In this document: positions 6,292 through 10,215 of the stretch, piece after piece
Layout of the letters: every line of letters begins with the position of its first letter
Position numbering within the stretch: position 1 is the first letter of the stretch
Source of the DNA: Pseudomonadota bacterium
GTDB taxonomy: Bacteria; Pseudomonadota; Gammaproteobacteria; Acidithiobacillales; Acidithiobacillaceae
Assembly (NCBI GenBank): GCA_021818125.1
Contig: JAKAFG010000056.1
Location: forward strand, 1 to 10,215
Reading direction: 5' to 3'
DNA: 10,215 bases
Program-made: the position numbers and the translations under genes
Notes under the pieces: generated by a model
Database searches by the model: none
Told to the model about the DNA's origin: nothing
The model's input: only the letters and a program-made list of their open reading frames with translations

Positions 6292-6954
6292 TCAGAATGC
6301 CAGGCTCGCACCGATCACGCCGCGAAGCAGATTGAGGCTGGCGCCGCTTTCCATATAGTGGGCGTAGTGCAATCCGGCGAAGAGGGACCAGGGACCGCTG
6401 AGGCGGTAATCTATCTCGCCGCCGATATCCAGAAGATTGGCAGACTGGATGCCGTAGTCAAAACCACCAGTGCCGCTGACACTGGCACTCACCCCGGCCA
6501 GGTAGCCGATATGGGCCTGCACGCCCCAGCGACTGCCCGGCGCCCAAGCGGCGAAAACTCCGCCACCAAGACTGTTATTGCTGAAGGTGGCGGAGTCGCC
6601 ATAGACCTGGTCAGTAATGCCGAGGTATTGATAACCGACATATGGTCCCACTACCAGGCTGTTGCCAATGGGCAAACCGTAGCCCAGCTTGATGTTGACA
6701 TCGGCGGAGTTGCCTGATGTCGTGTTGTTGAGTGAGCCGGGTGTATAGCTGGCATCGGCATCACCATAAAAGCCGTCCAGATAGGTTTCGACACGAGCGC
6801 CAACACCGCCGGAACTGGAGCCGTTCTGACTACTGACGCCGGCGTATTCTCCGTACAGACCGACATTGTTGAGCAGGCTGCCGACGGGGCTGGCAACGGC
6901 TGCGCCGGATACCAAAGCTAAGCAGGCGGCGACAATAACGGAATTTTTACGCAT
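6292..6954 (-). CDS. Small outer-membrane beta-barrel protein
   Basis: 220 residues from MRKNSVIVAACLALVSG. An N-terminal signal peptide (about 1-22, ending AVASP) is followed by alternating amphipathic stretches rich in Gly, Ser, Tyr and Asn, such as NVGLYGEYAG, DVNIKLGYGLPIG, SLVVGPYVGYQYLG, WGVQAHIGYLAG and SLFAGLHYAHYM, and the chain ends with the aromatic C-terminal signature ...GASLAF. This is the pattern of an 8- to 10-strand outer-membrane barrel; I cannot assign substrate or family. The ATG at 6954 is preferred over the one at 6960 because AGGAG is 7 nt from the former and only about 1 nt from the latter. The SD lies in an inverted repeat (see the 6961-7017 entry). Confidence 0.8.
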   Translation of the reverse strand: MRKNSVIVAACLALVSGAAVASPVGSLLNNVGLYGEYAGVSSQNGSSSGGVGARVETYLDGFYGDADASYTPGSLNNTTSGNSADVNIKLGYGLPIGNSLVVGPYVGYQYLGITDQVYGDSATFSNNSLGGGVFAAWAPGSRWGVQAHIGYLAGVSASVSGTGGFDYGIQSANLLDIGGEIDYRLSGPWSLFAGLHYAHYMESGASLNLLRGVIGASLAF

Positions 6955-6960
6955 AACCAT

Positions 6961-7017
6961 TCTCCTGATCGTAGGTTGTTTTGCAGAGGAGGGAGACTAT
7001 CTCCCGCCGTCAGGAGA
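6961..7017 (-). promoter_or_regulatory. 5' region able to mask the Shine-Dalgarno of the OMP gene
   Basis: On the minus strand TCTCCTGA (7017-7010) is the perfect complement of TCAGGAGA (6968-6961), the ribosome binding site of the outer-membrane gene. Between them sits a 6-bp stem with 3-nt loop (7005-7000 with 6996-6991). A transcript starting at or above 7017 could fold with the SD closed. Transcription start is not known. Confidence 0.4.
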
Positions 7018-7043
7018 GATTCTGCATCACACCACGTTGATTC

Positions 7044-8183
7044 TCAGGGTTGCCAAGCTTGTGGCGGAATATGTTTGAGTTGAATACGCTGAGGATCCAC
7101 TTGCAGGGTGTATATCCAGCGTTGCTGGTTCCGTTTCCGCTCCAAAAGGTAAGGTGCAGGATTGATTTCTGGCAGGAGAGCCCTTTTGATGGAGTTCTGG
7201 AGTCTGGACTTGGTTTGCTCAAAGAAATCTTTATCCATGCCGTCAGCCAGCCGTTCGCGGGTACGGTCATGGCCCAACTGCCCCAGCAGACGATCATGAA
7301 TGGAAAGAAATTCTTTCGCAAAACGGGGTTCATAAACCCCTGCGGCGGGGCAAGACAATTCCAGGCCATGGGCTAATCGTACCAATAACCAGAGATAAAA
7401 AGCACACTCCACCGGCGGTAAGCTGATGGGCGTATCCCCCAGCACGAAGACCGGTAAAGTCTCTAAATCTGCAGCAATCGAGGGCGGATCAATTTGTTTT
7501 TGCGTTGCCGCGACGGCTTGATAGAAGGAAATACCGGCCTGTTGGATCACCGGCTCGATACGGGCACGCAGACGCAGGAAAGGAATCTCCGCGAGTTCGA
7601 CGGTGGCATCGCGGGTATCCAGCGGCTTGCTGGTTGGCGGTGCCGTATGAATGACGCGCGGATAGGGTGTCGGGTAATAAAAATCGGGGTGTGATTCAAA
7701 TTCCGAGGAAACCAGTACATGGCTGAGACGGTCTTACGGTCGCCCGTAGAGGGTCAGGGCGTAGCCGGCAAAAAAGCCCATGGTCTTGCGCCCGCCAGCA
7801 ATGGAAACATGCAGTTGTTCGGTATTGCTGGTCGTCAGCGTGCGTACGGCTTCGGCAATGGTGTCGGCGGCAGAGACATTGTCCTGCTGTGATCGGATAT
7901 CGCAGAGCGGGCGCTCGCGCGCATCGTGGATGATCTGAATATGTTCGGGACCAAAGGTGATGGACGGCAGTTCCCAGTCCCGTAGCAGCCGCCCGAACCA
8001 GCCTTCCTGGCAGAGTAGCAGTCGGGCGCGTTCAGCGCCTTCTCGCGTCGTCAGAACATAGACCGCATCGGGAAGCATGTTGCGATCCTGTTGCGCCAAG
8101 GCGTAGATAGTTTCTGTCACCACCTGGCAGGACAGCCCGGTGACCGCTAGCAAAATGCGCCCAGAAGCTTTATCCCAGTTCAT
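7044..8183 (-). pseudogene. CARF protein of the NE0113 / 'ring nuclease Csm6' type, interrupted by an in-frame TAA
   Basis: Two open stretches, 8183-7737 (149 codons) and 7733-7047, lie in the same frame and are separated only by TAA at 7734-7736; together they give about 379 positions. The N-terminal part has ILLAVTGLSCQVVTETIYAL, VLTTREGAERARLLL and SIAGGRKTMGFFAGYAL (GGRKT at 130-134), the signature of Cas_NE0113 CARF proteins. After the stop the family sequence continues directly (DRLSHVLVSSEFESHPDFYY), so the stop replaces one residue, most simply Gln (CAA to TAA). The C-terminal part holds a possible HEPN-type R-X6-H (RLLGQLGH, about 298-305) and a winged-helix-like end (KSRLQNSIKRALLP). 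No SD precedes the ATG at 8183; it overlaps the stop of a small ORF (ATGA). A functional split or readthrough is possible but less likely. Confidence 0.8.
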
Positions 8184-8281
8184 GGTTCAGGCAAATCGGG
8201 CAGATCATGCATCTTTAACTGGGTGCCCAGGGATTGGATAACCCGGCTCAGGGTAGAGGAGGGGATGTCCTTTGCGGCCAT
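8180..8281 (-). CDS. Possible small ORF coupled to the broken CARF gene
   Basis: 33 codons beginning MAAKDIPSSTLSRVIQSLGT and ending PDLPEP, with AGGGA a few nt before the ATG at 8281. Its TGA overlaps the CARF gene's ATG (ATGA), the kind of overlap seen with translational coupling, and the CARF gene has no SD of its own. The frame stays open upstream for about 24 codons without a start codon, so it could be the 3' remnant of a larger gene cut by the rearrangement to its right. The segment STLSRVIQSLG resembles a recognition helix, but I cannot assign a family. Confidence 0.4.
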   Translation of the reverse strand: MAAKDIPSSTLSRVIQSLGTQLKMHDLPDLPEP

Positions 8282-8695
8282 AAATGTCCCTAGTGAATGG
8301 TAGGAGTTGCAAAGATTACCGCCTTCACTGTCATGGAGGCAAAGACCGCAAGCTTAGCGGGAGATTTTTGTATTCTGTTATGGCTATGACCCATATAACC
8401 TCAATGGTGGATTTCTTTTCCGCGATATCTCCCAAGTCGGATGACCTTCAGCCTCATTACCGCAAACGCTATCCATGCGCGCAGGATGGTAGCGGCATGC
8501 AAGGCGGCCGCAGCGAACGGGAATAGGTGGCTGTTTTCAAATCGGAACAGTTGGCGGTATTGTCCAGAATCTGCAATCTGGATTGCCCCGTCCCCGGCAG
8601 GTACATAGACGTATCCAATTCGGGTGATGAGTGTTGCGGATATGTCTAATTCCCGCCGATTTGCTATCACTGGCCAGGAGGCATGATCTGAGTGC
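8282..8695. other. Intergenic scar, no supported gene
   Basis: About 410 bp without a convincing gene on either strand. Open frames here lack ribosome binding sites and have no recognisable protein content. A short inverted repeat (CCAGAATCTGCAATCTGG, about 8564-8581) is present. The minus-strand frame beyond the transposase stop may contain decayed IS sequence, but I could not identify IS ends. Confidence 0.5.
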
Positions 8696-8950
8696 CTATG
8701 ATGTCCACGCCAGACAAACAAGGCTCCATTCCCCTTGTACTTGGCGCAAGGCGCGCAATGAGAACTGCCGAAATCCCATCACCGATTTGATGATGCCGAA
8801 GACGGGTTCTACCGTTTGCTTGCGTAGCCGGTAAATACCGCGACCAGCCTGTGTCTTCAGGCGATGGATCATGCCCTGCATCAGGCTGGCATCTTCCACC
8901 AGTGCTTCAGGCTCGGCATGCCGCTGCCGCCAGCCCGGATGGTGATCTTC
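8696..8950 (-). mobile_element. IS1182-like transposase, C-terminal fragment
   Basis: About 84 codons open between two stops. The sequence HHPGWRQRHAEPEALVEDAS, RLKTQAGRGIYRLRKQTVEP, VFGIIKSVMGFRQFSLRAL and GEWSLVCLAW is the conserved C-terminal end of DDE transposases of the IS1182/ISL-type group (DDE_Tnp_1_6); the VEPVFG...GFR...LRGL-like block includes the final catalytic Glu region. A stop (TAG) immediately precedes the fragment at about 8951-8953, so the catalytic N-terminal two thirds are missing. The chain ends at TS-stop where intact relatives usually continue (LAWN.KR), so the 3' end is also damaged. No terminal inverted repeats were identified. It is a dead relic marking past insertion and deletion at the right border of the CRISPR-related island. 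Confidence 0.8.
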
Positions 8951-9032
8951 CTAGGCCACAGCAAGACCAGAACCCAACCTGCTGCTGATCACGTTGAACG
9001 ATCTGAAATCCGCGTTTATAGCTGACTTTAAC

Positions 9033-9461
9033 CTAACCGCCCAGAATCAGATTGAAGACCTGGCGTAGCAGCGTCAACTCCGTCATCGGCAGGCGCCGCA
9101 GCTCACTGATGGGCTTGAAAACGCCATCGTGGAGGGCGATTGCCTCGTGTGGTGCTTCAAATGTCGTGAAGCGGGCGAGGTGGATCTGAATTGGACCGGT
9201 GTCGGTAGACAGCCAGGCCTCGAAACCGTCGTCCAGCTCTATCTGGCTGGGATTTATGTTCAATTTCTCCAATACTGCATGCAGTACATCAGTGGGCGTA
9301 TCGCCGATCTCCGTGGGTGCTGCAACCATACTGGTGTTCTCCGGCAGTGGAGCTGGCAGCATTACACTGTCGTTGATGCGAACGAAGCGCAGGGCGGTAC
9401 TGTAGCTGTCGAAGTGACAGAAGATCAGGCGATTGCGTTCGAGGAGATCGGATGTGGGCAT
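9033..9461 (-). CDS. Hypothetical protein downstream of FAH-family gene
   Basis: 142 residues, cytoplasmic in appearance: no signal peptide or TM helix. It starts MPTSDLLERNRLIFCHFDSY, has a proline-rich turn APLPENTS, an acidic helix DVLHAVLEKLNINPSQIELD, and ends LTLLRQVFNLILGG. I do not recognise the family. AGGA lies about 10 nt before the ATG. It begins 34 bp after the stop of the FAH-family hydrolase on the same strand and is probably co-transcribed with it. The C-terminus is complete, since the TAG at 9033-9035 precedes the IS relic by about 80 bp of sequence with no gene. Confidence 0.65.
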   Translation of the reverse strand: MPTSDLLERNRLIFCHFDSYSTALRFVRINDSVMLPAPLPENTSMVAAPTEIGDTPTDVLHAVLEKLNINPSQIELDDGFEAWLSTDTGPIQIHLARFTTFEAPHEAIALHDGVFKPISELRRLPMTELTLLRQVFNLILGG

Positions 9462-9495
9462 TGGGTTATTCCTGTTTCGATTGGGGGTGATCGGG

Positions 9496-10179
9496 TTAGC
9501 CGATGGTGATGGTCAACGGTTCCAGCCCGGCAACAGCGGCCTCGATCACGTCGCCTTTCACCACCGGACCCACGCCGGCGGGGGTACCGGTGAAGATGAG
9601 GTCTCCGGGAAAGAGTTCGACCTGATTCGACAGGAGATGGACGATCTGCGGAATTTTCCAGAGCATGTCACCGACATCGGCGCTCTGGCGGATTTGACCA
9701 TTCACCTTGAGTTCGATCTTGCCGCGGGCGATGGTCCCTGAATAGAACTCGGGCGTGATGGCCGTGCAGGGCGCCGAATGGTCGAACGCCTTGGCCATTT
9801 CCCAGGGCTGGCCCTTTTCGCGGGCGGCGCGTTGCCGGTCGCGGCGGGTCATGTCCAGACCCACGGCATAGCCGAACACATGGTCATAATCGACCTTGTC
9901 CATGGGGATATTTTTGCCACCCTTGTGTAGCGCCACCACCAGTTCTACCTCGGGCTGCAGGTCGGTAGTGCCGGGCGGGTAGGGCAGCACCGAATTATTC
10001 TGCAGGATGGCGCTGGCTGGTTTCATGAAAAAGAAGGGTTCGGCATCGGGCGCGGCGCCCATTTCCTGGGCGTGATCGGCGTAGTTCTGCCCGACGCAAA
10101 AAATGCGTCGCACCGGGAAAGGGTTGCTGGACATGGCGTCCAGAGTCACGACAGGGGCGGGCGGGAAGGCGTAGTTCAT
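9496..10179 (-). CDS. Fumarylacetoacetate hydrolase (FAH) family protein
   Basis: 227 residues, the size of the short single-domain FAH proteins (FAHD1, fumarylpyruvate hydrolase, acylpyruvase types). Visible motifs: IFCVGQNYADHAQEMG (His36 and Glu39 region), FFFMKPASAIL, the metal site PEVELVV (Glu77, Glu79) with GLDMTRRDRQ (Asp109), KAFDHSAP (Lys130), and LFPGDLIFTGTPAGVG near the C-terminus. Family knowledge: Mg/Mn-dependent cleavage of a C-C bond in acylpyruvates or decarboxylation of oxaloacetate in the cytoplasm; the exact substrate cannot be read from sequence. The ATG at 10179 has AGGAG 7 nt upstream. A Met at residue 16 is a less supported alternative start. It forms the chromosomal right flank, with the 142-residue gene behind it. 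Confidence 0.93.
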   Translation of the reverse strand: MNYAFPPAPVVTLDAMSSNPFPVRRIFCVGQNYADHAQEMGAAPDAEPFFFMKPASAILQNNSVLPYPPGTTDLQPEVELVVALHKGGKNIPMDKVDYDHVFGYAVGLDMTRRDRQRAAREKGQPWEMAKAFDHSAPCTAITPEFYSGTIARGKIELKVNGQIRQSADVGDMLWKIPQIVHLLSNQVELFPGDLIFTGTPAGVGPVVKGDVIEAAVAGLEPLTITIG

Positions 10180-10215
10180 GGACGGGCTCCTGTGCCGGGT
10201 GAAATGGCGGGGTAA

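Noticed and set aside
8401..8721. 106-codon minus-strand open frame after the transposase relic
   Set aside because: No SD; its first part overlaps the transposase end in another frame and the rest has no protein-like pattern I recognise.

Overview
This is a bacterial chromosomal window of moderately high GC. The style of its housekeeping genes (PhoH-family protein, biosynthetic arginine decarboxylase SpeA, FAH-fold hydrolase) suggests a gamma-/acidithiobacillia-type proteobacterium, possibly Acidithiobacillus-like. That placement is an impression from protein sequence, not a search result.

Layout. The left edge (1-2122, plus strand) is ordinary chromosome: the end of a PhoH-family gene, then a complete speA. 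From 2199 to about 8281 lies an accessory island rich in type III CRISPR cyclic-oligoadenylate (cOA) signalling genes, but with no cas10 and no other interference or adaptation gene in view. It holds (i) a one-TM + CARF protein resembling the membrane effector Cam1 (plus strand); (ii) a tight minus-strand operon of AbrB-type antitoxin, MazF/PemK toxin, a Card1/Can2-type CARF + PD-(D/E)XK nuclease, and a DUF1874/Crn2-type ring nuclease, with a good sigma70 promoter in front; (iii) a tiny decayed CRISPR array (one full repeat, one degenerate repeat, one truncated repeat); (iv) a minus-strand set of envelope-type and hypothetical genes (outer-membrane barrel, exported protein, small acidic protein whose stop codon lies inside the truncated CRISPR repeat); and (v) a third CARF gene of the NE0113/'ring nuclease Csm6' type, broken by one in-frame TAA.

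The right part (about 8282-9032) is a scar region with a degraded IS1182-like transposase C-terminus. It is followed by a hypothetical gene and an FAH-family hydrolase on the minus strand, a return to chromosomal content.

How it may work together (inference): a Cas10 elsewhere would make cOA on phage detection. Cam1-like would perturb the membrane, the Card1-like enzyme would nick nucleic acid, and Crn2 would clear the messenger. The most distinctive point is that the nuclease and its off-switch sit in what looks like one transcription unit with a MazEF-type toxin-antitoxin pair, directly downstream on the same strand of a CRISPR remnant.
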